This document shows, piece after piece, positions 26,197 to 35,186 of a DNA stretch of 64,000 nucleotides; position 1 is the first letter of the stretch; every line of letters begins with the position of its first letter. The position numbers and the translations under genes are program-made. Below the pieces are notes generated by a model. The model was not told the origin of the DNA. It did not search any database and saw only the letters and a list, made by a program, of their open reading frames with translations. Source of the stretch: Pseudomonas sp. MWU16-30317 (GTDB taxonomy: Bacteria > Pseudomonadota > Gammaproteobacteria > Pseudomonadales > Pseudomonadaceae); contig NZ_JAIWJA010000006.1 of NCBI RefSeq assembly GCF_020515695.1, positions 124,001-188,000 on the forward strand. Reading direction: 5' to 3'.

Positions 26197-28839
26197 ATGA
26201 GCGATAACAAACCGCCACCGATCTATCTTGATAATACTCATATCACTGGTAAACCAGATAATCCGTCACCCAATGGCAAGCCCGGAGGGGCCAGCGGCAG
26301 CTGGACCATAGGATTCGGTTCTGGGGGTGGCAGTGGTTTCTTCAGCGGCGGGTTCGGAGGTTCCAGCAGCAAGAAAGCGAAGCGACGAGCAAGGGCCAGG
26401 AAGCGGGCTGCGGCCCAGCAACGTGCAGAGGCCGCGCGAGCTCTAGCGCAAGCGCAGGCAGAAGCCCAGGCAAAAGCACAGGCCGAGGCCGAGGCGCAAG
26501 CGCAGGCAGAGCGAGAGGCCGCTCACAGAGAGCTTATTCAGACGCTGAGTCAAAAATATTCTCTGAAAAGAGGCGAGCTGGACCAGGTATACGCATCCAG
26601 ATTGTCAACATTGACTCAATTGCTTACCTCAGAGATGCTCGCTGAGAAGAAGCCGCCTAACTCTCCTGGCGTTGAGCGTTGGCAGCTCTATCTGATTTCG
26701 AAGGAGAAAATCGAGATCGATAGGTTGACTACCCGCAAGCATGGGGAATTGCAGATCAGGAGCATGCAAGCTCTTTCATTTAATGGTCGCGATCCATTTG
26801 CATTGGATGTTGAGGCCTATCGGGATGCGCTTGCGCTGTCGAGCAACAATAATGCAGAGCTGGCACATGATGCTCATAGTAAATGGGAGGCTGCGTATGT
26901 GTCTGCCCACGAAGCTAAATTGCTTTCTGAGTCTGTTGGGATACTGGCTGAAAAGAATCAGAAGCTGTCAGCGTATTATATTGAACAAGAGAAACTTTGG
27001 CGCGAAAGAGAAGTTCGATTCCAGAAGCAGCTTGAGTATGCTGAGCAGCGTGAAGAACAAGCGCAATATAAACTTCGCGTTGACGAGTCATCACGCCGCG
27101 ATTTAGTCACAGCATCCAACACGCTAAGTGCGTCTAGCGCCTCAATGGCCGCCGGCGCTGTGGTATGGGGAAGGGGCGGTACGCTCGTGGCTGAGGGGGT
27201 TGCGGCCGCGTTAGAAAAGTCGATCGTCGGCGGGCTTCAGGAACTCGCGCGAATTGTGGCCCTCCGCGCAGGCCAGACTTTAACTATCACATTGTCTTCA
27301 TTGTTGTATTCCGAGCCGCTCGGAAACGCAGAACTTACCGCAGAGCAGCGTCGTCGCTTGTTTCAGGGTGTAAGTGTGGACGCTAACGCCATTGGGGTTT
27401 CCCCCGACGTAGATCTGCCTGCCATCGCGGTAGCGGGAGGTACGGCTGAACTGGCCGCGAGGATTAAACCGGTACCTGTTGCACGAGGCATTGAGCTAAG
27501 AGGCGTTACTACCGGCGGCGCAGTATCGGCCAACGTTCCGGTGATCAGTGCTATTTTCGAACCCTTGAGCGGTACCTATCAAGCGCAAATTTCGGGTGCG
27601 TTGCCAAAACATCTTGTGATTGGTGGAGCGGGTCCTGCACCCACCCCAATGGGACCAGCTGGTTTGTTTAACAGTGAACCGCAGATCAGTGAACTCCCTA
27701 CCGGCGTTGACGCCGGTATCAACGATTGCATCGTTTGCTTTCCTGCCGAGTCTGGTTTGGCACCCCGGTATTTCTCATTTGGGAACCAGACACCGGGCAC
27801 AGGGATTGTCGTCGGCAGCGGTGAGGTTGCGACGGCTGATTGGTGGAAGCAGGCAACCCAGGGGCGGGGCGTGGCCATCGCGGCGCAGATCGGGGAGCGC
27901 GTCCGATATCGTGAATTCAGCTCAGTTGAAGCGTTCGATAAAACGGCTTGGCGTGCCCTCGCGGAGGATCCGGTACTCGGCAAGCAGTACGACGATATCA
28001 ACCGCAAGCGCATGGCACGAGGGTTTGCCCCCTATGCCCCGAAAGCGAGTTGGGCAGGCGAGCGCAGAGTGTTCGAGATTCGTAATAAAGAAGCGGCTAA
28101 TGACGCCGCTCACTTGTTCGATCTCGATCGACTGAGTATCGCCCGACCCAATAGTGACTACGGCGTAAACCGCGTCACGCCAACCTATCTGCCTTGGCCT
28201 GTATCGGGCGGCAGCACGTGGACGCCTCTGTTGCCGCCTGGCAGTGAATCCTTGGGCCCGACTGACCTGCCGGCTGCACCGGAAAAACCTGTGGTCTATC
28301 CCGGCGGGCCGACAGAGCAAGTGGGACCAAAGGATGAAACACTTCCGATTGCGGATCCGGACGATATTAATGCGAGTATTCCGGGTTATGGTGATGACGA
28401 TGAACTGCCGTCACCGGGGTTGATCATTGCAGGGCCGCCGGTCGAGCCGTTGGAGGTGGGGGCCTATAATGACCTGAGTAAACGGAGCGTGCGGGATGGG
28501 CTGGATATTGATCATATTGTTTCTAGGGCGGCACTCAAAAAACATATTTTAAGGAATCTAGAGGATGAGATTTCTCCACGCGAAATATTTCGTATGTTAG
28601 ACCGAGCGCCTAGTCTCGCGATACCGACATCGGTACATCGGAAATATAGTGAAACCTATGGGGGAAGGAATACACAGGCGAAACAAGATCTCGATGCATC
28701 CGATTTGAGGGCGGCAGTTGATAGTAACTTTAATTCGTTGAGGCACGGATTGCTAGAGGAGGGATTCACAGATGCTGCAATTGAGTCCGCTCGTGACAGC
28801 CTTCACAAATCTCATACTGATCAAGGGTGGTATAAATGA
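26197..28839 (+). CDS. S-type pyocin-like bacteriocin with degenerate DNase fold and new C-terminal toxin domain
   Basis: An 880-residue colicin-like protein. Order: Gly/Ser-rich N-terminus (1-60), Ala/Gln/Glu-rich coiled coils (60-325), hydrophobic region (about 330-370), pyocin_S translocation domain with DCIVCFPAESGLAPRYFSF (about 509-527), and a domain (about 547-655) that aligns with colicin E9/pyocin DNases (WWKQAT...EFSSVEAF...AEDPVLGKQY...FEIRN...FDLDR) but lacks the HH and HxxxH residues. A Pro-rich linker and C-terminal toxin domain (about 755-880) follow, with DIDHIVSRAAL (about 768-778) and VHRKYSETYGGRN, which looks like a metal-dependent nuclease of polymorphic toxins. Killing activity and target are inferred. 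The stop overlaps the next gene (ATGA), as for toxin-immunity pairs. Confidence 0.82.
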   Translation: MSDNKPPPIYLDNTHITGKPDNPSPNGKPGGASGSWTIGFGSGGGSGFFSGGFGGSSSKKAKRRARARKRAAAQQRAEAARALAQAQAEAQAKAQAEAEAQAQAEREAAHRELIQTLSQKYSLKRGELDQVYASRLSTLTQLLTSEMLAEKKPPNSPGVERWQLYLISKEKIEIDRLTTRKHGELQIRSMQALSFNGRDPFALDVEAYRDALALSSNNNAELAHDAHSKWEAAYVSAHEAKLLSESVGILAEKNQKLSAYYIEQEKLWREREVRFQKQLEYAEQREEQAQYKLRVDESSRRDLVTASNTLSASSASMAAGAVVWGRGGTLVAEGVAAALEKSIVGGLQELARIVALRAGQTLTITLSSLLYSEPLGNAELTAEQRRRLFQGVSVDANAIGVSPDVDLPAIAVAGGTAELAARIKPVPVARGIELRGVTTGGAVSANVPVISAIFEPLSGTYQAQISGALPKHLVIGGAGPAPTPMGPAGLFNSEPQISELPTGVDAGINDCIVCFPAESGLAPRYFSFGNQTPGTGIVVGSGEVATADWWKQATQGRGVAIAAQIGERVRYREFSSVEAFDKTAWRALAEDPVLGKQYDDINRKRMARGFAPYAPKASWAGERRVFEIRNKEAANDAAHLFDLDRLSIARPNSDYGVNRVTPTYLPWPVSGGSTWTPLLPPGSESLGPTDLPAAPEKPVVYPGGPTEQVGPKDETLPIADPDDINASIPGYGDDDELPSPGLIIAGPPVEPLEVGAYNDLSKRSVRDGLDIDHIVSRAALKKHILRNLEDEISPREIFRMLDRAPSLAIPTSVHRKYSETYGGRNTQAKQDLDASDLRAAVDSNFNSLRHGLLEEGFTDAAIESARDSLHKSHTDQGWYK

Positions 28840-29312
28840 CCGCAGTTAAAATTGAGGCTTGGATAGCTTGTCTAGGACAGACATATGAGGAGTTGTTGAA
28901 GAAGTCGTTACTTCCGGATGAGGATTTCATCGAGTTGTTTCCGGGGGATGATAGTTTATACTTGGAACCATTGGTGGGTGTTGCGATGAGTTTCTGGGCA
29001 AAAACAGAGCGACTCGAAACAATTTTTGTTACGTTAAAAGAATCGATGCCCGGTATTCCTATATATACCGGCGATTTACCAGCCCTGTATTCGTCATGCA
29101 TGAATCAGGCGGATGTACGCGCGCGCTTTGGTACGCCGTTGGAATCCTCCGGTCCAATTCGTATGCCTGAGCCGATGGGCTGGACTGGAGGATGGGACAC
29201 CTTTGATCTAGAGCCAGAAAATTATCCGAATATGAAGGTTAAATTTCAGTATCTGGCGTCCATGGATTTAAAATGCATTGTATTCACTCTCGTCGATAAA
29301 GGTCGAGAGTAA
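28836..29312 (+). CDS. Probable immunity protein for the upstream pyocin-like toxin (DUF6392-like)
   Basis: A 158-residue acidic cytoplasmic protein whose ATG overlaps the toxin stop by four bases, the expected arrangement for a cognate immunity gene. The opening (KIEAWIACLGQTYEELLKK) and central RFGTPLESSGP / MGWTGGWDTF blocks resemble the DUF6392 proteins I recall next to S-type pyocins. No membrane segment, so it probably binds the toxin domain directly. Family name is from memory and moderately sure. Confidence 0.7.
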   Translation: MTAVKIEAWIACLGQTYEELLKKSLLPDEDFIELFPGDDSLYLEPLVGVAMSFWAKTERLETIFVTLKESMPGIPIYTGDLPALYSSCMNQADVRARFGTPLESSGPIRMPEPMGWTGGWDTFDLEPENYPNMKVKFQYLASMDLKCIVFTLVDKGRE

Positions 29313-29325
29313 TCGGCGCCTTGCA

Positions 29326-29349
29326 ACCGTCCATGATCGCCTGGACGGT
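29326..29349 (+). other. Hairpin between immunity gene and the next pyocin-like gene
   Basis: ACCGTCCA and TGGACGGT form a perfect 8-bp stem with an 8-base loop in the 69-base gap. No T run follows, so it is more likely a partial terminator or RNA-processing/stability element than a full stop. Confidence 0.5.
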
Positions 29350-29381
29350 CTAAATCTATATGTATATTTCAGAGGTTTAAG

Positions 29382-31319
29382 ATGGAGCTTAAAGAAAGAC
29401 TGCAGGATTACACACGCGCCGAATTCAGAATCCTCATCGAAAAAATTATGCGTGTTGATGCTTCTGAGCAAGAGCATAACAATCTGGTTAGGCACTTCGA
29501 TCTGGTTTCAGCTCATCCCCAAGGAGCGGATTTATTATTCTATCCGGACCTGCAGGATGATACAGGCCATACCGGCGCCGATCGCGTAATCTATGCCATA
29601 CAAGAGTGGCACATGGATAACGGTCAATCAGCTTTCATGGATGACAAACCACGGCAGCCACCGCCACCCGGACCTCAGCTACCGCTAAGTGCTGCAGATC
29701 GCGCTGTACAGGCATCAACGGCAAATCTGGCCAAAGTCCAAGCAATCGCCGCTCGGATAATCGAGGCCCAACAGAATACCGAAATGGCCTTTACTAGTCT
29801 GGTGGCGGTGCTGTTTGCCACGGAAGCTGAACCTGTGACGCAGCCATCGACGTCGGATGCGCGAACAGAATTTGCGCGCCTCGAAGGCGTTCTTACCAAC
29901 CTTGAACATGCGCTGCGCGGCGTCACTCGAAGCGTTTATAACTTCGACTCTCTAAAAATGACCATACAATTTGCCAAAGATGAAGCGACGCGATCGACAA
30001 CGTATCGCCACCTCGATGGCGCTTTACAAACATCCATTCTTCAGCAAATCACCCACACCAGTGATCAATACCTCGCACAGCACGCCGTAGTTTCAAGTCG
30101 TCATCGGGAGCTTCATGCGCGGTCGCAGGCGCTGATTTCAACAGTAGAGTCGCGCTTGATCCGCTTGGCTAGCGAGAATCGTATGGGTCCATTGAAGGAT
30201 GCCAGCTATTTCAACGCGGTGTTAAATGACTTTGACACCCTGCCACAGGTACTTACAACGTACTCAAACATTTCGGACTCATTTACCCGGATCATCCCCG
30301 ACCTGAAAAACGCAATACGTTCTGCCGTCAGTGGTCTCTCTTGGAGTGCGACACGTGAAACAGGTGATGGCTCTGCGATTTATGCGAGCATCCTGTCGTT
30401 CCAATTCGACAGGCCCGGCTGCGGCGAGCCATTTGCCGTGAGCGTTCCGTTATCAGAGCTTGCAGCCACTGAGGGGCGAGATTGGCAGGACCTGGCTGCT
30501 ACAAACGCAGAGGTCGACTTGCCCTTCAGAATAACGTCAGGAATAGCAAAGGTCGGCGCTGGAAAACTCTTTGAAGGGTTGAAGGAGATTACCGAGCGGG
30601 CTGACGTCCGGGTGGTTGCTACGAATAGTCAGCACGTGGCATCTAGCGTAAAAGTTCTGGCTGCCGCTTGGGATGCCGATTCAGGCGAATATCGCTTTTC
30701 ACGTCCGGGCAATCCTACGAATACCGTGCGGTGGGTTCCGCCATCGTCCTCAAATCGTGCCCAGAGCCTGGATGTGCTGCGCGAACGCCTGACCGGGCCT
30801 GGTTTTATTAACGCGATCAATGTCCCGTTGATAGAGCCGGTCCCATCTTATGATGATTGGATTTTCGACGACTGTATTGTCATCTTCCCGGAAAGCTCTG
30901 AAATACAGCCGGTCTACATCATGTTCAAAAATGCTTTGGAATACGCGGGTGCTGCGAGCGGCGCTGGTCGCTCTGCGGGGAGCGATTGGCTAAGCGAAGC
31001 GAGCGCTTCTGTCCCCTCTCAAATCGCCGATCAACTGCGCGGCAGGATATTCAAACGATTCAGTTCGTTCACAGAGGCATTCTGGCAAGCCATTGGGAGC
31101 AACATGGAGCTTTCTTCACAGCTTGCAGCTGAAGATCTCATTGCGGTCAAAGAGGGTAAGGCACCGTTTCCACTCGCTCGTACAGGCCATTTGCAGGATG
31201 GAAGGCTGGAAATATGCCACACGCTCACTTTTGTCGAGGGAGGCGATATATATGATATGGATAACATGCAAATAAAGCAGCGTACGGCAGCTCGGCGCAC
31301 AGGGGGATTCGACGCATAA
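29382..31319 (+). CDS. Fusion of an Im9-like immunity domain with a pyocin-like protein carrying an inactivated DNase domain
   Basis: One continuous 645-codon frame with AGAGG six bases before the ATG. Residues 1-87 are a colicin-type immunity protein: MELKERLQDYTRAEFRILIE, HPQGADLLFYP and a WHMDNGQ end match Im9 closely. After a Pro linker (RQPPPPGP) come helical and hydrophobic regions, a pyocin_S-type domain with DDCIVIFPESSEIQPVYIMF (about 495-515) and a C-terminal colicin-DNase-like domain (about 527-645; FKRFSSFTEAFWQAIG, EGKAPFPLARTG, IYDMDNMQI). The HH pair is now Cys-His and the terminal HIDIH motif is replaced by RTAARRTGGFDA, so nuclease activity is unlikely. It may act as an immunity carrier or decoy; role unknown. 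Confidence 0.8.
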   Translation: MELKERLQDYTRAEFRILIEKIMRVDASEQEHNNLVRHFDLVSAHPQGADLLFYPDLQDDTGHTGADRVIYAIQEWHMDNGQSAFMDDKPRQPPPPGPQLPLSAADRAVQASTANLAKVQAIAARIIEAQQNTEMAFTSLVAVLFATEAEPVTQPSTSDARTEFARLEGVLTNLEHALRGVTRSVYNFDSLKMTIQFAKDEATRSTTYRHLDGALQTSILQQITHTSDQYLAQHAVVSSRHRELHARSQALISTVESRLIRLASENRMGPLKDASYFNAVLNDFDTLPQVLTTYSNISDSFTRIIPDLKNAIRSAVSGLSWSATRETGDGSAIYASILSFQFDRPGCGEPFAVSVPLSELAATEGRDWQDLAATNAEVDLPFRITSGIAKVGAGKLFEGLKEITERADVRVVATNSQHVASSVKVLAAAWDADSGEYRFSRPGNPTNTVRWVPPSSSNRAQSLDVLRERLTGPGFINAINVPLIEPVPSYDDWIFDDCIVIFPESSEIQPVYIMFKNALEYAGAASGAGRSAGSDWLSEASASVPSQIADQLRGRIFKRFSSFTEAFWQAIGSNMELSSQLAAEDLIAVKEGKAPFPLARTGHLQDGRLEICHTLTFVEGGDIYDMDNMQIKQRTAARRTGGFDA

Positions 31320-31381
31320 GCCAAGCGCACGAGCCTGAACCAGCACGCAGCCCCATTGCAGGGCTGCACGCTTAATCTCAC

Positions 31382-32578
31382 TCAGCTATTAGGCAACAAC
31401 CGGCAAGTAATGCTCTTGATATACCGCGTCTCCGGGATCGCTGGATGCACCGGGTGATCCGGGCCCTGGCCGCCCCTTTCGAGTATCTGGATGTTGCGGT
31501 CCAGATGGCGGGCGCTGGTCAGGAGGATGTTTTGCAAGTCGTCTTCAGGCAGATGCATGGAGCACGAGGCGCTGACCAGGATGCCGTCTTTGCTGAGCAG
31601 GCGCATGGCTTGCTCGTTGAGGCGACGGTAGGCGCCTTCGCCATTCTTCAGGTCTTTCTTGCGTTTTATGAAGGCGGGCGGATCGGCGACGATCACGTCG
31701 AAGCGTTCTTCGCCGGCTTTCAGTTCGCGCAAGGCTTCGAAGACATCGCCTTCCATGCAAGTGACTTTTTCGGCGAAGCCGTTGAGGGCGGCGTTGCGCT
31801 CGACGCCGTCGAGGGCGGAGCTCGAAGCATCCACACAGAAAACTTCACTGGCGCCAAAGGCACCGGCTTGGATGCCCCAGCCGCCGATGTAGCTGAACAG
31901 GTCGAGGACGCGCTTGCCTTTGACGTAGGGGGCCAGGCGCGCGCGGTTCATGCGGTGGTCATAGAACCAGCCGGTTTTCTGGCCTGTCATGACCGGCGCT
32001 TCGAACTTCACGCCGTTTTCTTCCAGGGCGACCCACTCCGGCACCACGCCGAACACGGTTTCGACGTAACGCGGCAGGTCTTCGGCGTCGCGGGCGGCTG
32101 AGTCGTTCTTGAACAGCACGCCGCTCGGCTTGAGCACCTGTATCAGGGCGGCCAGGACGTCGTCCTTGTGGCGTTCCATGGTCGGCGAGGCCAACTGGAC
32201 CACCAGGATGTCGCCGAAGCGGTCGACCACCAAGCCCGGCAGCAAGTCGGAATCGCCGTAGACCAGGCGGTAGAACGGCTTGTCGAACAAGCGATCGCGC
32301 AACGACAGGGCAACGTTGAGGCGGTGGACCAGCAGTGACTTGTCGAGCGGCAGCTTGGCATCGCGGGACAGCACGCGGGCGCAGATGAGGTTTTTGGGGC
32401 TCATTGCGACCACGGCGATCGGTTTGCCGGTCGCCGATTCGAGGATGGCCTGGTCGCCGGCGACGAAACCTTGCAGGGGTGTGGCGGCGACGTCGATCTC
32501 GTTGCTGTAGATCCACAGGTGACCGTTGCGCAGCCGGCGATCGGCGTTGACTTTGAGGCGAAGGCTGGGCAGGGACAT
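31382..32578 (-). CDS. rlmI: 23S rRNA m5C methyltransferase RlmI-like (PUA plus SAM methyltransferase)
   Basis: A 398-residue protein starting at 32578 (MSLPSLRLKVNADRRLRNGH) with GGAG upstream. The N-terminal PUA domain ends near residue 80; the C-terminal Rossmann methyltransferase has VLDLFSYIGGWGIQAG for SAM binding, the catalytic-loop DPPAFIKRKKDL and a late Cys in LVSASCSMHL, as expected for an m5C RNA methyltransferase. E. coli RlmI modifies C1962 of 23S rRNA. The reading frame continues upstream to 32974 but without any conserved sequence. It marks the return to core genes after the bacteriocin island. Confidence 0.9.
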   Translation of the reverse strand: MSLPSLRLKVNADRRLRNGHLWIYSNEIDVAATPLQGFVAGDQAILESATGKPIAVVAMSPKNLICARVLSRDAKLPLDKSLLVHRLNVALSLRDRLFDKPFYRLVYGDSDLLPGLVVDRFGDILVVQLASPTMERHKDDVLAALIQVLKPSGVLFKNDSAARDAEDLPRYVETVFGVVPEWVALEENGVKFEAPVMTGQKTGWFYDHRMNRARLAPYVKGKRVLDLFSYIGGWGIQAGAFGASEVFCVDASSSALDGVERNAALNGFAEKVTCMEGDVFEALRELKAGEERFDVIVADPPAFIKRKKDLKNGEGAYRRLNEQAMRLLSKDGILVSASCSMHLPEDDLQNILLTSARHLDRNIQILERGGQGPDHPVHPAIPETRYIKSITCRLLPNS

Positions 32579-32666
32579 GACGTCGCTCCGGAAAAAAGAG
32601 CGGGAGTATACCTTGTAGGGCGAGGCGGGGGATGACCATTCATGCGTCGGCCCTCCGTTGTCTGTG

Positions 32667-32747
32667 CGGGCCTCTTCGTGGGCAAGCCTTGCTCCCGCTT
32701 GCCTACGTTTCAATCTGTGGGAGCGAGCTTGCGCGCAAAAGGGCCCG
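32667..32747. repeat. REP element pair upstream of rlmI
   Basis: GGGCCTCTTCGTGGGCAAGC...TTGCTCCCGC and TGTGGGAGCGAGCTTGCGCG form inverted REP units in the 292-base divergent gap between rlmI and the HDOD gene. Confidence 0.75.
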
Positions 32748-32870
32748 AGTAGTTGGCACGGAACCCGCAAGTATAGTTGCAGAGATGAAATTTTGACGCC
32801 GATTGCCCGGCGGTTGCCCGATCCGCCTTCGGCGGGAGTAGAATCTTTACTCAGCCCAGAGTACGTACCA

Positions 32871-33737
32871 ATGTCCCAAGAGCTTTCCGCCGAGCAGATC
32901 CAGCAGGCCCTGCAAGGCATCAGCGTGCCGCCACAACCGCAGATCATGGTCGACCTGCAGATGGAGCAGTACATGCCCGACCCGGATCTCGAAGCGATCG
33001 CTCGTCTGATCGCTCAGGACCCTGGCTTGTCCGGCGCGCTGCTCAAAATCGTCAATTCGCCGCATTACGGGCTGACCAACAAGATCGCTTCGATCCAGCG
33101 TGCGGTGAATCTGCTCGGCAGTCGTTCGGTCATCAACCTGATCAATGCGCAATCGATCAAGGGCGAGATGAGCGACGAGACCATCGTGACCCTCAACCGT
33201 TTCTGGGATACCGCCCAGGACGTCGCCATGACCTGCCTCACCCTGGCCAAGCGTATCGGCTCCCAGGCGGTGGACGAGGCCTATGCGCTGGGGCTGTTCC
33301 ACGATTGCGGGATTCCGCTGATGCTCAAGCGTTTTCCGGATTACATGAGCGTGTTGGAGCAGGCCTATGCCAGCACCAACGGCGAGTTCCGCGTGGTCGA
33401 CACCGAGAACCAGGTGTTCAATACCAACCACTCGGTGGTCGGTTACTACACGGCCAAGTCCTGGCGCCTGCCGGAGCATGTCAGTGATGCCATCGCCAAT
33501 CACCACAACGCCCTGGCGATTTTCCGCGATCAATCACCACGTGACATTCCACTCAAGAACCTCCTTGCCGTGCTGAAAATGGCCGAGCATATCTGCGCGT
33601 CCCACCGGGTGCTGGGCAACCAGGCGGAGGACCATGAATGGAATGCCATCTCGGCGCTGGTCCTGGACTACGTCGGCCTGTCAGACTACGACTTCGAGAA
33701 CCTCAAGGAGTCGATCCGCGAGCTCGGTGTGCGCTAA
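32871..33737 (+). CDS. HDOD-domain protein
   Basis: A 288-residue cytoplasmic protein with an HDOD domain (about 25-225), a relative of HD phosphohydrolases that usually lacks full catalytic residues. HDCGIPLM and NHSVVGYYTAKSW, IANHHNA are the visible HD-like blocks. Such proteins commonly act in signal transduction, often next to mutM in Pseudomonas. The start at 32871 (MSQELSAEQIQQAL) is the family start; the longer frame to 32658 crosses a REP element. Confidence 0.85.
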   Translation: MSQELSAEQIQQALQGISVPPQPQIMVDLQMEQYMPDPDLEAIARLIAQDPGLSGALLKIVNSPHYGLTNKIASIQRAVNLLGSRSVINLINAQSIKGEMSDETIVTLNRFWDTAQDVAMTCLTLAKRIGSQAVDEAYALGLFHDCGIPLMLKRFPDYMSVLEQAYASTNGEFRVVDTENQVFNTNHSVVGYYTAKSWRLPEHVSDAIANHHNALAIFRDQSPRDIPLKNLLAVLKMAEHICASHRVLGNQAEDHEWNAISALVLDYVGLSDYDFENLKESIRELGVR

Positions 33738-33755
33738 GTCTTTTTCGAGTCGAAC

Positions 33756-34568
33756 ATGCCTGAACTACCCGAAGTCGAAACTACCCGTCGCGGTATTACC
33801 CCGCATCTGCAAGGCCAGCGCGTCAGCCAGGTGATCGTGCGCGATCGGCGCTTGCGCTGGCCGATCCCCGAAGATCTTGACGTGCGCCTGTCCGGGCAAC
33901 GGATCGTCGGTGTCGATCGGCGCGCCAAGTACCTGCTGATCAACGCCGAGGAAGGTACCTTGATCAGCCATCTGGGCATGTCGGGCAATTTGCGCCTGGT
34001 GGATGCCGGGCTGGCACCGCTCAAGCACGAGCATGTGGACATCGTGCTGGAATCCGGGCTGGCGCTGCGCTATACCGATCCGCGCCGCTTTGGTGCCATG
34101 CTCTGGAGCCATGACCCACATAACCACGAGCTGCTAAGACGACTGGGCCCCGAGCCGCTGACCGATCTGTTCGACGGCGATCGGCTGTTCAGCCTGTCGC
34201 GCAACAAGACCATGGCGGTCAAGCCGTTCATCATGGATAACGCCGTGGTGGTCGGGGTGGGCAATATCTACGCGACCGAGGCGCTGTTTGCTGCCGGGAT
34301 CGATCCGCGGCGCGAGGCCGGGGGCATCTCTCGAGCCCGCTATCTGAAACTTGCCGTCGAAATCAAGCGCATCCTCGCCCACGCCATCGAACGCGGCGGC
34401 ACCACCTTGCGTGACTTCATCGGTGGCGATGGCCAGCCCGGTTATTTCCAGCAGGAACTGTTCGCCTACGGGCGCGGCGGCGAACTGTGCAAGGTGTGCG
34501 GTACGACCTTGCGCGAGGTCAAGCTGGGCCAGCGTGCCAGTGTGTTCTGCCCGCGCTGCCAGCGCTGA
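33756..34568 (+). CDS. mutM: Formamidopyrimidine-DNA glycosylase (AP lyase)
   Basis: Base-excision repair enzyme that removes 8-oxoguanine and formamidopyrimidines and nicks the abasic site. 270 residues. N-terminal PELPEVETTRRG supplies the Schiff-base Pro and catalytic Glu; the H2TH region contains NIYATEALFAAGIDP, and the C-terminal zinc finger has CKVC (about 246) and CPRC (about 265). All functional residues are present. Confidence 0.97.
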   Translation: MPELPEVETTRRGITPHLQGQRVSQVIVRDRRLRWPIPEDLDVRLSGQRIVGVDRRAKYLLINAEEGTLISHLGMSGNLRLVDAGLAPLKHEHVDIVLESGLALRYTDPRRFGAMLWSHDPHNHELLRRLGPEPLTDLFDGDRLFSLSRNKTMAVKPFIMDNAVVVGVGNIYATEALFAAGIDPRREAGGISRARYLKLAVEIKRILAHAIERGGTTLRDFIGGDGQPGYFQQELFAYGRGGELCKVCGTTLREVKLGQRASVFCPRCQR

Positions 34569-34693
34569 TTCACATCCTGTTCAACACCCGTGGTCGCGGG
34601 CACGCTGACAAGTGCCCGGACGCTGATATAGTTGAATAGTGGGCTGTCGCCTTATCCCGTGTTGTCGCCCTTATCGAGCAGAAGGACTGTGTC

Positions 34694-35050
34694 ATGAATG
34701 TTTTGCGCGTCTTATCGATTGCCTTGGCGCTGTGCCTGGGCTTGTCCGCCATGCCAGCCGTCGCCGGGATGACAGAAACCACGCAATCGAACGCCAGTGG
34801 CGATCCGACCTATCGAATCCAGAACCCTCCCGCCTTCGCGATGATCGCCGATCTGATCATCGCCCGGCCGCTGCTGATCGCGGCGACAGTGGTGGGCGGG
34901 GCGGTGTTCGTGGTGTCGCTGCCGTTTACCGCAGCGGGTGGCAATATGGGCGCAGCAGGCAAGGCGCTGGTAGTGGACCCGGGCAAGGCCGCGTTCGTGC
35001 GCTGCCTGGGATGCACCACGTCGGGCTACGGCAAGACTAACGAAGACTGA
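34694..35050 (+). CDS. Small exported/membrane protein of unknown function
   Basis: 118 residues: a clear signal peptide (cut after AVAG, about residue 25), a second hydrophobic stretch (about 57-80, IIARPLLIAATVVGGAVFVV) and a C-terminal tail with a Cys-x2-Cys pair (RCLGCTTSGYGK). Homologues in Pseudomonas are sometimes labelled multidrug transporter, which nothing in the sequence supports. Monocistronic; AGAAGGACTGTGTC precedes the ATG. Confidence 0.75.
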   Translation: MNVLRVLSIALALCLGLSAMPAVAGMTETTQSNASGDPTYRIQNPPAFAMIADLIIARPLLIAATVVGGAVFVVSLPFTAAGGNMGAAGKALVVDPGKAAFVRCLGCTTSGYGKTNED

Positions 35051-35080
35051 TCAACCTGCCGATTGCGGCGATCTTTTTGG

Positions 35081-35165
35081 CTCCTTCGCGGGCAAGCCTT
35101 GCTCTCACAGGGGTACGGCGCTGGAACTCTTTGCACCGTGGGAGCAGGGCTTGCTCGCGAAGAGG
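35081..35165. repeat. REP element pair
   Basis: CTCCTTCGCGGGCAAGCCTT...GCTCTCACAG and GTGGGAGCAGGGCTTGCTCG...GAAGAGG form an inverted REP pair between convergent genes (small exported protein and ferredoxin). Confidence 0.78.
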
Positions 35166-35186
35166 TCGGCACGGTTAGACGCAGAG

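Noticed and set aside
29382..31319. Frameshift or missing stop joining an immunity gene and a pyocin gene
   Set aside because: The frame is continuous across a Pro-rich linker with no local composition break, and both halves stay in frame with conserved motifs. A sequencing check is still listed under findings.
34694..35050. Multidrug transporter function for the 118-residue protein
   Set aside because: Only a signal peptide and one further hydrophobic stretch; no transporter fold is possible at this size.
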